NCBI GenBank assembly: GCA_007922305.1
Contig: ML677358.1
Coordinates: 16,975,327-17,039,326 of the forward strand
DNA length: 64,000 nucleotides
Source: Dermatemys mawii
Lineage: Eukaryota > Chordata > Testudines > Dermatemydidae
Direction: 5' to 3'
In this document: piece by piece, positions 24,734-36,061 of the stretch
How positions within the stretch are numbered: position 1 is the first letter of the stretch
Layout: every line of letters begins with the position of its first letter
Position numbers and translations under genes: made by a program
Notes under the pieces: generated by a model
What the model saw: only the letters and a program-made list of their open reading frames with translations
Told to the model about the DNA's origin: nothing
The model's database searches: none

Positions 24734-25587
24734 GGGCCCATCCAGAATGCTTAGCATGGGTGATGACTGGCATGGTTGGCAAAGAATTCTGGAAAAAGAT
24801 TAACCTCATTGAGCACAACAGAGTTCCTTTGTACACGTTTTTGTGTGTATCTTCCCAAAATTGAAAAGTCTATTTTTTTTCTATTTTTATTGTAGGATTG
24901 CTGTGATATTAACCATCATTTGGTGATTCCACAGTGGTTGTGTTCCTAATAAAGTGTAAAAAGAAAGCTGACTACAAGGAATTTGATGACTAGATTAATA
25001 TACACTGTAGCAGAGTCATTGTAAAATAATCCAAGCAAAACAAGCAGATTTATATAAAAATATGTTTTCATTACATATGCCTACAGCATACTAATTTCTT
25101 ATCCACAGAATTTTTAATGATAACAGCTGTATATTTTAAGACTGCTTGCTTATGGGGATTTTTGAAAGCATATTGACTAATTAAGATAACTTAATGACTT
25201 AATGCTCTGGTTTTTGCACTGAGAGTAGTTCAGAGAGTATAGAATAAATGCTGTTTTTTTAAAAAAAGTTTCAGATTTTTTTTAACATAAAGTTGAAAAT
25301 TGATTGTATCATGTCATGGAATGGAGAATGCTATAATGAAGGTCTGAGGTGTTTTGATAGCAATTTCAGATTCTGCTCTTTCTATTCCAGAGTACTTCAA
25401 AAACATGGAAAATGTAACTGTGAACACTGGTGCAAAACTGAGTTTAGTTCCAGGGAAAGAAGAGTGACTTCGAATGGGGGAACAAAGATGTATTTCAAAA
25501 GAACTCAAAATCAGATTTTTAAGCACTCACCATCTGGGTCACACTTTCCAAAACGCTCATCACTCAGCAGCTTCTGAGTGGCATGTC
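24734..25587. other. Unannotated AT-rich DNA
   Basis: Nothing recognised apart from T-rich runs near 24870 and 25254. Confidence 0.35.
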
Positions 25588-25700
25588 CAGATTTTCATAA
25601 GAATTCTGTACCCAGTATGCACCCAGTGTGCTGAGCTATTCAGAAAATTTGGCCATTTCCTTTGGTGCCTAAATGGAAGCTGAGCTCTTCTGAAAACCTA
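25588..25700. repeat. Fold-back repeat fragment
   Basis: Starts AGATTTTCATAAGAATTCTG and ends AGCTCTTCTGAAAACC, with a central GTGTGCTGAGCTATTCAG. This is the decayed form of a palindromic repeat beginning and ending in GATTTTCA / TGAAAATC. It is weakly preserved. Confidence 0.3.
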
Positions 25701-26502
25701 TTCCATAAGGCCAAGCTTTGCAGACCGTACTCACATTTCCATTCACTTGAATGAGAGTTTTGCCTGACCAGTGAGATCTGTATTTATTTCCCTTGTAGGG
25801 GGGTCAGGTTCAGCATCCATGCAAGTCCCATTTATTTCAATCCCAGCAAATTGATCCATAATGGTTCACGTCCAATGTTATATATAAAGGGTGATGGCAG
25901 CAGAGGTCTGACACAGCACTGGAATATTCAAAATTCTCTGCACTTGCACTGAAGCTGTGGGAATAAATGACCACCTGATCTTAGATGTAAATTTTCAGGT
26001 TGATAAAGTGACTATGTTTCCAGTTTTTAAATGAGAACATATACCTTGTTTCTGATTAATTGGGGTGCTGTGTTATCCATATTCCTGAATTCTGAATTCA
26101 TGGCTTGTGTGTATGATTTCGTTGATGATTTTATTTTCTTTCTTTTGCAGCTCAGCTTTGCTGACTGCACCCATTTACTCTTTCATGTCGGTAGGCTCTG
26201 ATAAATTGAGGCGCTTAGGCAGACTCTCTTTATCCAAGTGCTCTCGCTGGGTTGGTAATATTGTTGAGACCTGTCTAGACTGTAAAAGGCTCAGAAAAGG
26301 GACACATATTTCTGCTGGTAGGAGAAATGAGAGATGTTTTGGTGGTGACCTGAAGGGGGTGAGGGAGATGAAGTGATTGGAATGATACTGTATGCCGTGG
26401 AAAGATTGCACTGCTGTGCATCTCCTGCCTGGACATGAGGAAGGCAGGGTTGGTTGGTAAGGTAAAAGCAGCGTTTCCAAATCATGCAGTGTCCTATCAA
26501 AT
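25701..26502. other. Unannotated DNA
   Basis: Nothing recognised. TTTCTTTCTTTTGCAG at 26135-26150 is a good-looking acceptor, but the sequence after it meets a GTAGGC after 40 bases and gives no recognisable peptide. Confidence 0.3.
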
Positions 26503-26818
26503 CCAGTGTTGCCAGCTATTGCAATTTCATCACAAGTCTCACACTATTCAATATTTTTAATAAATCCCCAGCCACTGGAGTCAGGTGGTTGTGTGAGAAT
26601 TTCAGCTTTCACTTTTTCTTTTAAAGGGTAAGTTTCTAGCCCACATGTTTGGGAGAACGTTTGAAGATATGAACTCAAAAGGCTCACAAACCAGTAGGCA
26701 AATATTAAAGAACCCCAAAATATACTATTTAAAAATAATCCTTGGTTTTTAAACTATTCTCATGACTTTTTGGGGCCTGATTCTTGATTTTCTTGAGTGC
26801 TTGCAGTTGTCAATACTA
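26503..26818. mobile_element. MITE with CCAGTGTTGCCAGC termini
   Basis: The left end is CCAGTGTTGCCAGCTATTGC with CATCACAAGTCTCACAC. The right end, TGCAGTTGTCAATACTAC, is a decayed reverse complement. The centre has CCCCAGCCACTGGAGTCAGG and, downstream, TTTTTGGGGCCTGATTC as partner segments. This matches a dispersed amniote repeat I know by its AGTGTTGGCAAC type ends. The class is unknown and the TSD is not visible. Confidence 0.5.
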
Positions 26819-27261
26819 CAGGATACATGGATGAATCTTGGAATAGGGTCTGAATGTTCAGTGCAGTTTAGCAAAAAAATATCAGCCTGAGATTTCAATT
26901 ATTTGGTAAATCATTTTGGCATGGTTCTGTCTGTCTGAAAGCAATATAACAATAATGGTATCTGTTCTGTGCTACATGTTTGTTAATTAGACTGAATACA
27001 TTATACTTAACTACTTCCAGCCAAAGGGCTGCCTTTCACATGTGGGTTCTGTATTTAATTAAAATCTCTGCTGATTACAATCAGCTTCTTATGTTGCATC
27101 CTTTCCTTAGCTTTTCTGGTATTTTTAAACATCTAGTGTCTCCGATAACACCTTGGATTATTTGCTGTGCCTCATGGTGAGGCCCTAACTTGTGTGTCTC
27201 AGGTGGGTATCAGAGAATAAAAAAAAGTGAAGAACGAAAAAATATGTTTAGAGATGGGACT
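26819..27261. other. Unannotated DNA
   Basis: Nothing recognised. Confidence 0.3.
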
Positions 27262-27352
27262 GTGCTTTTGGCTCTGCTACAGCCCCCCTCTGTGATCGTG
27301 GGCATGCCACTAAATGGCTCAGTGCCTCAGTTTCCCCATATGAAAAAAATTC
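27262..27352 (+). mobile_element. MIR/CORE-SINE fragment
   Basis: Contains TTTTGGCTCTGCTACAGC, then TGATCGTGGGCATGCCACTA and CAGTGCCTCAGTTTCCCCAT followed by ATGAAAAAAAT. This is the standard order of the MIR 3' half. Confidence 0.7.
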
Positions 27353-27375
27353 AGTATGTTTTCATGGGCCATAAA

Positions 27376-27480
27376 GGGGAGATTTTCAAAGGCACAGAAG
27401 TAGTTAGGCACCCAACTCCCACTGAAATTCATTGGCCCTGCTGAGCACCTATCTTGCATCTATTACTTTGGAAAATCTCC
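27376..27480. repeat. Fold-back repeat (GGAGATTTTCAAAGG type)
   Basis: Starts GGGGAGATTTTCAAAGGCAC and ends TACTTTGGAAAATCTCC, with a central CCCAACTCCCACTGAAATTC. Nearly symmetrical; the inner arms pair only in part. Same family as the copies at 10.66 and 36.06 kb. Confidence 0.65.
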
Positions 27481-27697
27481 TAAGTGAGAGCAGAACTTGC
27501 CTCAATATATGGTGCACGTTATCTGTCTCTACCTTTAAGCTTTTATACTGACACCATTCAGTTCAGTATATGAGATTGTCCCTAAAACTACTCTGTCCCT
27601 CTGTGTTTTGATGTAGAGTTTCTGCTGAGCTTTCCACCGGTCTCCATTGCTTAACTTTCTACTACTCCTTTAAAGACGCAGAGCTCCTGTTCTCGCT

Positions 27698-27978
27698 GTG
27701 GCCAAGTCTACACTACAGACCTATATCACTCTAATGATGTCGCTCAGGGTTGTGAAAAAGCCATCCCTCTGAGCAGTGTAGCTGTACTGACCTAACCCCT
27801 GATGTAGACAACACTGTGTCGACAGGAGAGTTTCACCCATTGACCTAGCTACCACCTCTTGGGAAGATGGATTAATTAAGCCCATGGGAGAAGCTCTCCC
27901 TGTCGGTATAGTGGAATCTTCACTAAAGTGCTTCTGCAGCGCAGTGACCCTGGTGCAGCTGTACAAGCAGACAAGCTG
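27698..27978. mobile_element. Harbinger-like MITE
   Basis: Starts TGGCCAAGTCTACACTACAG and ends near GCAGACAAGCT, inverted with respect to each other. Internal blocks ACCCCTGATGTAGACAACAC, GTGTCGACAGGAGAGTTTCA, GACCTAGCTACCACCTCTTG and GAGAAGCTCTCCCTGTCGGT are those of a recurrent turtle repeat. The target duplication is not clean, so the edges are approximate. The 110-codon minus-strand frame here is not a gene. Confidence 0.6.
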
Positions 27979-28776
27979 AGTACTCTCACTGCCTGTGATA
28001 TGTTGACATATCACATCTGGCTCCGTGGTAACTGTAATGCACTTACAGGCCATAGGATTTCACCCTGTATTTCTTGGATGGAGCCTATATTTTGTGCATG
28101 AGCTAGGGATCTAGCTTTGCATCTGGTTTTGAACAATTATCTTCAGACCTGACATTTCAAATCATGGTGGATAAAAGGATTTTTTCCCCCCTCTCTGTCA
28201 CTTACATGCATGTTTGTTATGGTCTTGCCATTGCAATTCCATTACTAAATTGCAGACCCTGATCAGAAGTCTGCAGACAGCTGTTCTAAATGAGCACTCA
28301 CTGACACTAGCTCTTTGACAATGGTTTGTTTTGTTAAATGAGTCATCAGGCTTGGCTTGGAGTTGTTGTAGCAAGAGCCTATGGCTTACAAAGAAAAAGG
28401 TCTAAGCTGAACAATAATCCTAATATTCTGCTAAATCAAGTTAAAAAAATTAGCAGAGACGATGCAATGCAAACACCTTCACTTGAGAGCATTTGACCTC
28501 TTATTTTTGCCAGGATTCCAGTTGTTCTCAGACAGGATTAATTAGCTAAGGTTTTGTGTTATTACTGTGGTGCTATGTTGATCAGCCGTTCATGCAATCT
28601 GTATAGTAAAAGCTAAATGGAACAAGGGGCGCAGTGCTGAGAATCAAAGTGGGATGATTGCTGCATTATTTTATTCTACTTCTAATCCAATTCTTTTCAT
28701 GACTTATCTCCCACTACCAATCTTCTTTGGTCATGCCCACACACATGTGTCTTCACTGGGCACCTTTCACGGAGTC
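27979..28776. other. Unannotated DNA
   Basis: Nothing recognised. Confidence 0.3.
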
Positions 28777-28779
28777 TAA

Positions 28780-29065
28780 GGGTACGTCCTCACTACCGCG
28801 GGTAGCCGTCGATCTTTTAGTAATCGATTTCTCGCATCTTTACAAGACGCGAGAAATCGATCGCCAGCGCTGCCCCCGTCGACTCCGGAACTCCAGCTTG
28901 ACGCGAGGCGTAAGCTGGAGTCGACGGGGGAGCGCGCCGCCGACTGCCGCCGCCATGAGGACGGCAGGTAAATCGGCTGCAGATATGCCAACTTCAGCTA
29001 CGTGATTCACGTAGCTGAAGTTGCGTATCTGCAGTCAATCTCCCCCCCCTCGTGAAGACCAGCCC
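28780..29065. mobile_element. PIF/Harbinger-like MITE with TAA target duplication and stacked hairpins
   Basis: TAA occurs at 28777-28779 and 29066-29068. The termini are GGGTACGTCCTCACTACC and, in reverse, GGGCTGGTCTTCACGAGG. Inside are three hairpins. One pairs ATCGATTTCTCGC with GCGAGAAATCGAT (28822-28862). The second pairs CCCCGTCGACTCC with a TCGACGGGG arm around CTCCAGCTT/AAGCTGGAG (28874-28930). The third is a perfect 33-base palindrome at 28990-29022 that extends imperfectly to about 28978-29032. It is CpG-rich, non-coding, and the best preserved copy of its family here. Confidence 0.88.
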
Positions 29066-29283
29066 TAAGAGAGAGTGAACAATGCAATTGAAGCTATCCC
29101 TCTCTTTTTTTCTACAGTTCTCCCACTGTCTTTCTTTTCACTCCGTCCCCTCATCCTGTTTTTTTAATCAAATTCTTCTCTCCTCCTCAATTTACAATCT
29201 CTTCTCCGTGCAGAACTCAAGATTTAGATGAAATTTCAAGCCCACACAATTTGGAAACAGGCAAAATGAGTTTGAGGAACTAT

Positions 29284-29508
29284 TAGGTGCTGATGATATA
29301 CTCAGTGCTGAACAAGATGCAAAATAACGACAGTCTCTGCCTCAGGGAATTTACAGTCTAAATAAGACATGGGCAAAAATGGGTGCCTGGATTATGAGCT
29401 CTCTGGGGCAGAGGCCATTTTCTTATTACTGGTTTGTACAGCACCTGGCACAGTGGACCCTAATCCTTGATCAGGCACTGCTATAATACAACAACAATAA
29501 TAATAATG
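29284..29508 (+). mobile_element. L2-type LINE 3' end
   Basis: GTGCTGATGATATACTCAGT, CAGTCTCTGCCTCAGGGAAT and TTTACAGTCTAAATAAGACA follow the L2 3' UTR. After this come TGAGCTCTCTGGGGCAGAGG, TTTGTACAGCACCTGGCACA and a CAACAACAATAATAATAATG tail. This is an inactive relic with the usual CORE-SINE/L2 shared tail. Confidence 0.65.
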
Positions 29509-29884
29509 GGTGCAGTGGGAATCCCAGAGGAGGCAAAACACGGGTTTAGTTACTTACTTATTTTAGGCCAAATTTTGCGGCCATTACTGGAGCAAAATTC
29601 CCACTCAGCACAGCTGGAGTTTTGCTTTAAAAAGGACCATGGAATTTGAACCTTCTATATTTTAACATTTTCTATTGATTCACTTCTCATGAGCGTCAGA
29701 AGAATGAGTCTTGGGGAGCAACCTGGAGGAGGAGAGAGTAAATGTCTTGGACACAATTCAGTAATACACTTAAACATATGCCTAACTTCAAAATGCATAA
29801 CTAATCCCATTAAAGTCAATGGGGATGACTTGTATCTTAAAAGTTCTGCCATGCAGAATTAGAGGCTACTCAGTTTTATCAACA

Positions 29885-29960
29885 TCACCTAGTGAATGTG
29901 ACACACACACACAATCACCAGTGAATGTGACACACACACACACTCTCTCTCTCTCTCTCT
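29885..29960. repeat. (CA)n/(CT)n microsatellite with a duplicated flank
   Basis: Two similar units, each with CAGTGAATGTGA or TAGTGAATGTGA followed by (CA)n, stand side by side (about 29885 and 29914). The second runs into a (CT)n tract. This is consistent with slippage or a local tandem duplication of a unit carrying the CA run. Confidence 0.85.
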
Positions 29961-31564
29961 GCTTTGCTGAAGGTCAGTCTACAAAAGTGCAGCGTTGTCA
30001 AGGTTATAAGAACTAAGGTACAAGCTGCAACAATGCTAAAATAAAGGAGAATTGAGTCTAATAAGAAAATGGAAAAATAATAATAAAAAAAGGCGAGGTA
30101 GCAAGATCTCCAGTGTGATGGGATTTTAATGCTCTTACAGTAGCAGCAAGAGATGCCCCTCGCAACAGCTCCGTTATGGCTGCCTTTCTTTGCCTATCAC
30201 AGTTGGATGTTTTTCAGGCTGGCATGAAGCAATAGGCTCCCATTCTACTTGCCCCTTTTCGTCTGTTTCTGAAATTGAATTTAATTCGTTCTGTTCGTGT
30301 TGTGTGATGGTTTTTAAGTGGTTTCCCTGCAGGTTAGCCTTAGGGCTTCCCCCGCTCCTGACTTTGGTTAGCAAAGCAGACGATTGCACAGTATAAGCAA
30401 TGTTGACCAGGATGGGGTAAACAAATGCAGTTTATTGCATACTAGTTTTCCAGTTCAGCTCTGAGATACCCAGGTCTGTGAAATAATTGCATTCATTCCT
30501 GTAAGCATCTACATGCAATTCTGCTAATCAGTGACAGAGGCAAAGGCACCTTCCACCAATCCCTCCTCTTTACCCCGCAGTCTGGACACGTAGACCATGA
30601 AAGTCTTGCTTATACCTGAGGGAGGCACTATGGAAACTCCCCCATGCTTGAAAGTTATTAGTGCTAGTGCTTCTCCCAGATACCCCTGTTTTGACTTGTT
30701 GATGTACAGACAGTAGGAATACAGAGGTTAGTGCCAGCTGAAGAGAGGTCAGGTGATCCCTGGAATGTGCTGTCGGGCCTTCCTTTCCATTCAAAGATTG
30801 TGTTACTTTGATTTATTTACTTATGCATTTTATATTCAGTTAAAGAATGCAATTCTAACTAGTGGAGCATTAACATAACGTAAGACAGAGAGGTAAAAGG
30901 AGATACAGCAGTCTGGCAAGAAAAAATGTATTGTGAAAACGGCAAGAAAACACAAAGCAAGAGGCTTTTTATACCCAAATAAATAAATAAATAAAGTGCT
31001 GCTTTATCACAAGAGGTGAGAAAATTACCAGATCTCAAGATTAATTTGATAAGGCAAACTTTGTGCAACAGTAAAGTAATCAGAGATTGTTATCTCAGGA
31101 TTTACTAATATAGCCGTATCTCTGCCCCATTGTGTAATCTGCTTTTCTTTTGGATGCTGCCTTTTCTTAACTAACCGTCATACATTAAGGCCCAAAGTCA
31201 GTCTGATGAGCTATACCGGCTTACCCCAGATCTCAGTTGAACCCATTGTATTTAGTTATGAGGGAAAAGAACATTTGGAGAAGCTCATTCCGGTTTTTCC
31301 TGATACTGTAGCTGCCATCACTATGAATCCATCCACTTTACATCACATGACCTGCCAGAAACCCTCTTGTCAGAGTTACCAAAGGAGAACTGGAAAAGCC
31401 TGTCTTTGAGCTTTGACTGATGTCTCACCTTTGTGACCAGAATTGCTCTGTTACAGAGCAGCTGTTAAATCGTGTATGTCCAGGAGTCCCAGCATTTGAA
31501 TGTCAAGACCCACCACAATCTGATTTGATGAGATTTGCCCTTTTCCTTCCTGCTGTTTTTATTT
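29961..31564. other. Unannotated DNA
   Basis: Nothing recognised except a short (AAAT)n run at about 30977-30995. Confidence 0.35.
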
Positions 31565-32598
31565 TAATAGAGTCATAGATTCCAAGGCCAGAAGGAACCA
31601 TTGTGATCGTCTAGTCTGTCCTCCTGTAGAACACAGGCCGGAGAACGTCCCAAAATAATTCCTAGAGCAAATCTTCTAGAAAAAACATTCAGTCTTGATT
31701 TAAAAATGGTCAGTGATGGAGCCTCCCTCGACCGTTGGCAAGTTGTTCCCCTGGTTAATTACTCTCGCAGTTTAAAAAAGTACACCTTATTTCCAGTTAG
31801 AATTTGACTAACTTTAGCTTTCAGTCTTTGGATTGTGTTCTGCCTTCCTCTGCTCATGATCAAATATTTGTTCCCCATACAGGTACTTATAGTCTGTAAT
31901 CAAGTCACCCCTTAACCTTCCCTTTGTTAAGCTAAATAGACTGAGCTCCTTGATACTATCACTGTAAGGAGGTTTTCTAATCCTGTAATAATTCCCGTGG
32001 CTCTTCTCTGAATCCTCTCCAATTTATTGCCATAATTCTTGAATTGTGGGCACCAGAACTGGACACAGTATTCCAGCAGCAGTTACACCAGTGCCAAAGG
32101 ACAGATTTGTTTACAGTGGTAAACAAACCTATTATTTCCCAGGAATACTGTGACCTACCTGATCTAGAAGGGAAAAAGTATCTCTGTGTAGACTTCCTTG
32201 TTCAGTAATCTGGTCTGATTTAATTGGAATTAGATCAATATAAAATGCAGTTTTGGCTTTGTTTTCTGCTGGTATTTTGGAGTGAAATTTTGTGGCCTGG
32301 AAAACAGAATGTTTGCTTCCATATTATACTAATAGGTGTCTAATTTTGGTTTGCTTTTTGCAATTGTGTACATTCTCAAATATTTAATCACTCGTATTAA
32401 GCATTAAAAATGTAACAAAAGCATTTTAGAATAACCTCTCTATGCCTACATGAGGTTTCCCAGATTATGCATCCCAAAATTGCATTAGCCTTTTTGGCCA
32501 CAGCCTTGAACTGGAAGCTCATGTTCCATTTAATATCAGGACTCCCAAATCTTTTTGAGAGTCACTATTTCTCAGGATAAAATTTACCATTGTGTTCA
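31565..32598 (-). mobile_element. CR1 LINE 3' region, minus strand, interrupted
   Basis: The plus strand is the reverse complement of a CR1. It begins with the 3' end (AGTCATAGATTCCAAGGCCA) and runs into the end of the ORF2 reverse transcriptase region, where the minus strand of CTTAACCTTCCCTTTGTTAA and CTCCTTGATACTATCACTGT encodes the RRLRGDLI-type block of CR1. CR1 sequence stops near 32096 (ACCAGTGCCAAAGG) and resumes at about 32428 (ATAACCTCTCTATGCC, then CCCAAATCTTTTTGAGAGTC). The stops show that it is dead. The gap holds the unrecognised repeat listed next. Confidence 0.82.
32097..32427. repeat. Unrecognised repeat, copy 1, inserted in CR1
   Basis: A sequence of about 330 bases sits between two adjacent parts of the CR1. 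Positions 32117-32363 closely match 33502-33754 in direct orientation. Shared blocks include TGGTAAACAAACC, GACCTACCTGATCTAGAA, GTTCAGTAATCT and ATGCAGTTTTGGCTTTGTTT. No terminal inverted repeats or coding frame are visible, and I cannot name the family. Confidence 0.6.
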
Positions 32599-32988
32599 GA
32601 TTAGTCTGTGGAAGGCATATCCATGGGACAACAGCCTGAATGATTGAGGGAAGTGCTACTAAATAGCCCAGCCCCCTCTTTGCCTGAAATGTTGAGTTTT
32701 AATCTATTTCAGGTCTTTGAAAAGGTCAGCCAGGTCTGCCAGCCTGAGTATAATTCCACATAATTTTATTTGTCTCTGAATCAAATATCTAATCTTGGGT
32801 GGAGATGGGGGAGTAAAAATAGTAGAAAGTTCCTTAAAAACAGCAGGATATAAAAAATAGCAGGATACAGTCCCAATGCAAATATTCCAGTAATCCAATG
32901 CATTCAGGCAGGCCCATTTGTCTTATAGAAATCAGCGGGACTCTGTATTATTGCTCAAATCCGACTACAGGATTGGGACCTAAAGAAG
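32599..32988. other. Unannotated DNA with a palindromic-repeat fragment
   Basis: 32898-32985 (AGAAATCAGCGGGACTCTGT and ACAGGATTGGGACCTA) resembles the short palindromic repeat type at 10.86 kb. The rest is unassigned. Confidence 0.3.
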
Positions 32989-33488
32989 CTTCTTCTAATG
33001 CCTTCAAACTAATGCGTTCAATTGCTCCTCATCTAGGAAGGATCCGCAGATTAGATTACAATAACAATGAGTCAGAGTTAGAACCAAATTGAAATACTGT
33101 TGCTAGAACTCTGTCAGGAATCCAGAGATATTTTGAAATGCGTAATAGGAGTTGATAGAGGTCATTATTACTGCCAGTTCTATTTTAATTGTAAGGCTTC
33201 ACAAAACCTTTCCAAGATGCATGTTATTAGCATCTTCAGGCTTCCCATATCTATTAATAAATCTACAAAGGAGGTACCTCAATTATTTTTTGAATTCTGT
33301 GTGTAGTTAAATATTTTAGCACTCCTATTAAGTATTTATAGAAATATCTCTGGATTCCTGATAGGATTCTAGGAACGGTATTTCTATTTGGTTCTATCTC
33401 TTTGACTCGTGTTGTTATTGTAATCTAATCTGTGGATCCTTCCTAGATGGGGAGCAATTGAAGGCATTAGTTTTTCAATCTAAAGGAA
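32989..33488. repeat. Long inverted repeat (hairpin) of unknown family
   Basis: About 165 bases at 32989-33153 are the imperfect reverse complement of 33319-33488, with a spacer of about 165 bases. Paired blocks include CATCTAGGAAGGATCC, CAGATTAGATTACAATAACA, TAGAACCAAAT and CAGGAATCCAGAGATATTT. By eye roughly nine in ten positions agree in the best 115 bases. The right arm runs directly into copy 2 of the repeat listed next. No coding capacity. Confidence 0.75.
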
Positions 33489-33754
33489 GGATTTCTTATA
33501 ATGGTAAACAAACCCATTATTTCCCCAGAAACATGGAGACCTACCTGATCTAGAAAAAAGTGTCTGTGTAGGCTTTCTTGTTCAGTAATCTTTGGTCTGA
33601 TTTAACTGGAGTTTGATTGATACAGAATGCAGTTTTGGCTTTGTTTTCTGCAGGTATTTTGTAATGAAATTTTGTGGTCTGGAAAATCGAAGATTTGTGT
33701 TTACATATTATCTTATCAAAAGGGGTCTAATTTTGTTGGCTTCTCTACAGAATG
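33484..33754. repeat. Unrecognised repeat, copy 2
   Basis: Direct-orientation relative of 32097-32363, starting at TAAAGGAAGGATTTCTTATA and running through TGGTAAACAAACCCATTATT, CTACCTGATCTAGAA and GTATTTTGTAATGAAATTTT. It begins exactly where the right hairpin arm ends, so the hairpin and this unit may belong to one element, while copy 1 lacks the hairpin. Confidence 0.55.
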
Positions 33755-36061
33755 TATCTGATGAATGTAAAAAGCAGCTATAGCCTATTGATATTTTTTT
33801 TTATTAAAGCCCTATGATCTGAAGAGTGTATGTTTGTATTCACTTGCCATCTTATTAGTGAGTCTCTGTTTTAATCTTGTGAGTTTTTCAAATTGAATCA
33901 GCAGAAATTATGTAACTGGGATTTGATTAAAAACAGTTTCAGCTTAGTTTTTTATTATTGTGGTAATTTCTTATATTCTGAAATGAAAGGCTTTAGTAAA
34001 TAGCCTTTTTATTTAATGGATCCTTTTTACTCAAAGTGATATGAGGGCTTCATGATGAGTTTGTAATTTTGTTTTCATTACTGCCTTGACAGTTAGTGGA
34101 ATACTCTTGTCAATTTTTTTCATGAATTGTTTTATTGATCAGAAATTTTGAAATGACAAATAAAATAAAATTGAAAAAAGTCAGCTAAATGCCCCAGCAT
34201 CCTTCTAAAAATAGTTTCGCAGTAAGGATGCAAGCTCCCATTTATGCCTTTCACCTATACTTACTGGATCAAATCCAGCCCAGGTTGGTCATAAGTGAAA
34301 GTAGATGATTTATGATCGATGGTACATATGAAACAACTTAATGGACAGATGTCTGCATCCAAAACTACCACAGATATCAGTCGTTAGCACTTGTCTTATG
34401 AACACGGAGAATAGAATCTCATTCTATAGATTAGGGTTAGGGATTGGTGGCCAGACAGTTTGGAAGGGTTTTTACTCATGCTGTACAGAATCTACATAGG
34501 AAGCTTAGGTGCAAGGATGTGATCCCTGTGAGTGGGACAGAGGTGTAGGGCAGGAGGAAACATGCCAGGAAAGATCTGTGCCCTTACATCCCTGCAGTGG
34601 CCCAAAGTGGCCATTACAGTTGGAGCACAATTTAGGGCAATTTTCAGACTCCCGCAGCTGGTCAATAGGAGAGGCCACAAACTGCTTCCTGTCCGTCCAT
34701 GTGTTGTCGCCAGAGAGGAACCTGCCCTTTGTGCTCAGGGAGTCTTTGCAGCTGGCTCTCCCTGAACCAGTGACCACCTTGGTTGCACAGAAATAAGAGG
34801 AAAACCCCAAATAAGGAACTATGCTTTATCTTAGGGTGCTTCCCTAAAACGTCCCTTTTCTCTTAGTACTGCATATATTTTTCTCTCAAGTGTACATTTC
34901 TTCTCCCTCAAGCATACCAAGCAATGATCATACACTTCCATTTAATGTTTAAAATGGTCAAGGAACATCCCTTAAAATCAGGGTCAGGGAGGTCACCCTA
35001 TTTGTCCGTGGCCTGGTGGAGAGGGGAGCGGAGCTAGGGTCCCTCCCTGAGGAGTGCGCAAGACCTAGTGCTTGCAATTGTTACAAGCACTTGTAAGCTG
35101 GGGAAGCTACCTACATGTCCCTCTGCACCTAAGTGCCAGTTACAACCCAGGATCGCTCTGCATTTATCTTCTAGAAACCAAAGATCAGTGTGAGGATAAA
35201 TTCTTATTTCACATATTTTAAAGAGCCACTTTGGGCACTAAGTTCATTTGAAGAGATGCAGCCGTGTTATTTGCAAGACGGACAAGTAGATATGCCTTTA
35301 GGAAAAGAAAATAGAACCATTAATTACATTTTCTTGGTCAATTTAATCTGTTTAATAACATTAGGAGCATTTATGAATAGGCTCTGAGCTGCTTTATTGG
35401 GGGCGATATTGATTTCCCCCGCTTTGTTACAAAAGCTGGCGCTGAAGGATCTCGTACGGCTCTAGGATGCTGAACTGTCGAAAGGTGGGACTGTACATCC
35501 CATGACCAGTGATAGCTGCAGGGATTGCGTGGAGTGCCAAGGTGCCCATAATGCAGCCAGCAGCCGTAGGGGGAGCTACCACAACCATATATCAGTTGTA
35601 GCGTGTGCCACCTCCTGGAGCAGGGAGACATGTTCATGCCCATCACCTCTTGGGGCGTTCAACCGCTGTCGTATTGTGAGCTGCCCATGCCCCAGTCTTC
35701 TGCTGTGGAAACCCATGCTGATAAATTGTAGCTCCATAAGAAGTTCCTTTCTGCTTCCTGACACTTATAAACCTTAAGGGTATTTCAAAATCCATCACTT
35801 TCTGCAGCCTCAGGTGAGTATTCTGGGTTAAATTAGGAACTTTTACAGCTGCACCAATTGCAAAAGACAGATGAGGAGATTTTCACAGAGCATTTGATAC
35901 GCTGCTTGTCTCCGGGAAGAAGCGTCAAAAGCCAGTTTTATGGACGTTTCTGACTCAGCATATAACGGTGTTAATTATATCCAACTCCTGGACACACACC
36001 CTCAGAGGTTCTAAATGGCAGTAGGAGGAGTGCAGGTTTGGGATCGCTTCCTGGTTTTGGG
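33755..36061. other. Unannotated DNA
   Basis: About 2.3 kb with no recognised gene. The cluster of 77-101-codon frames at 34.49-34.81 kb on both strands, and the 62-91-codon frames at 35.37-35.78 kb, have no domain support. Confidence 0.35.

Noticed and set aside
26135..26195. Acceptor-like TTTCTTTCTTTTGCAG followed by GTAGGC, possible 40-base exon
   Set aside because: The peptide is not recognisable, no neighbouring exons were found, and such pairs of signals are common by chance.
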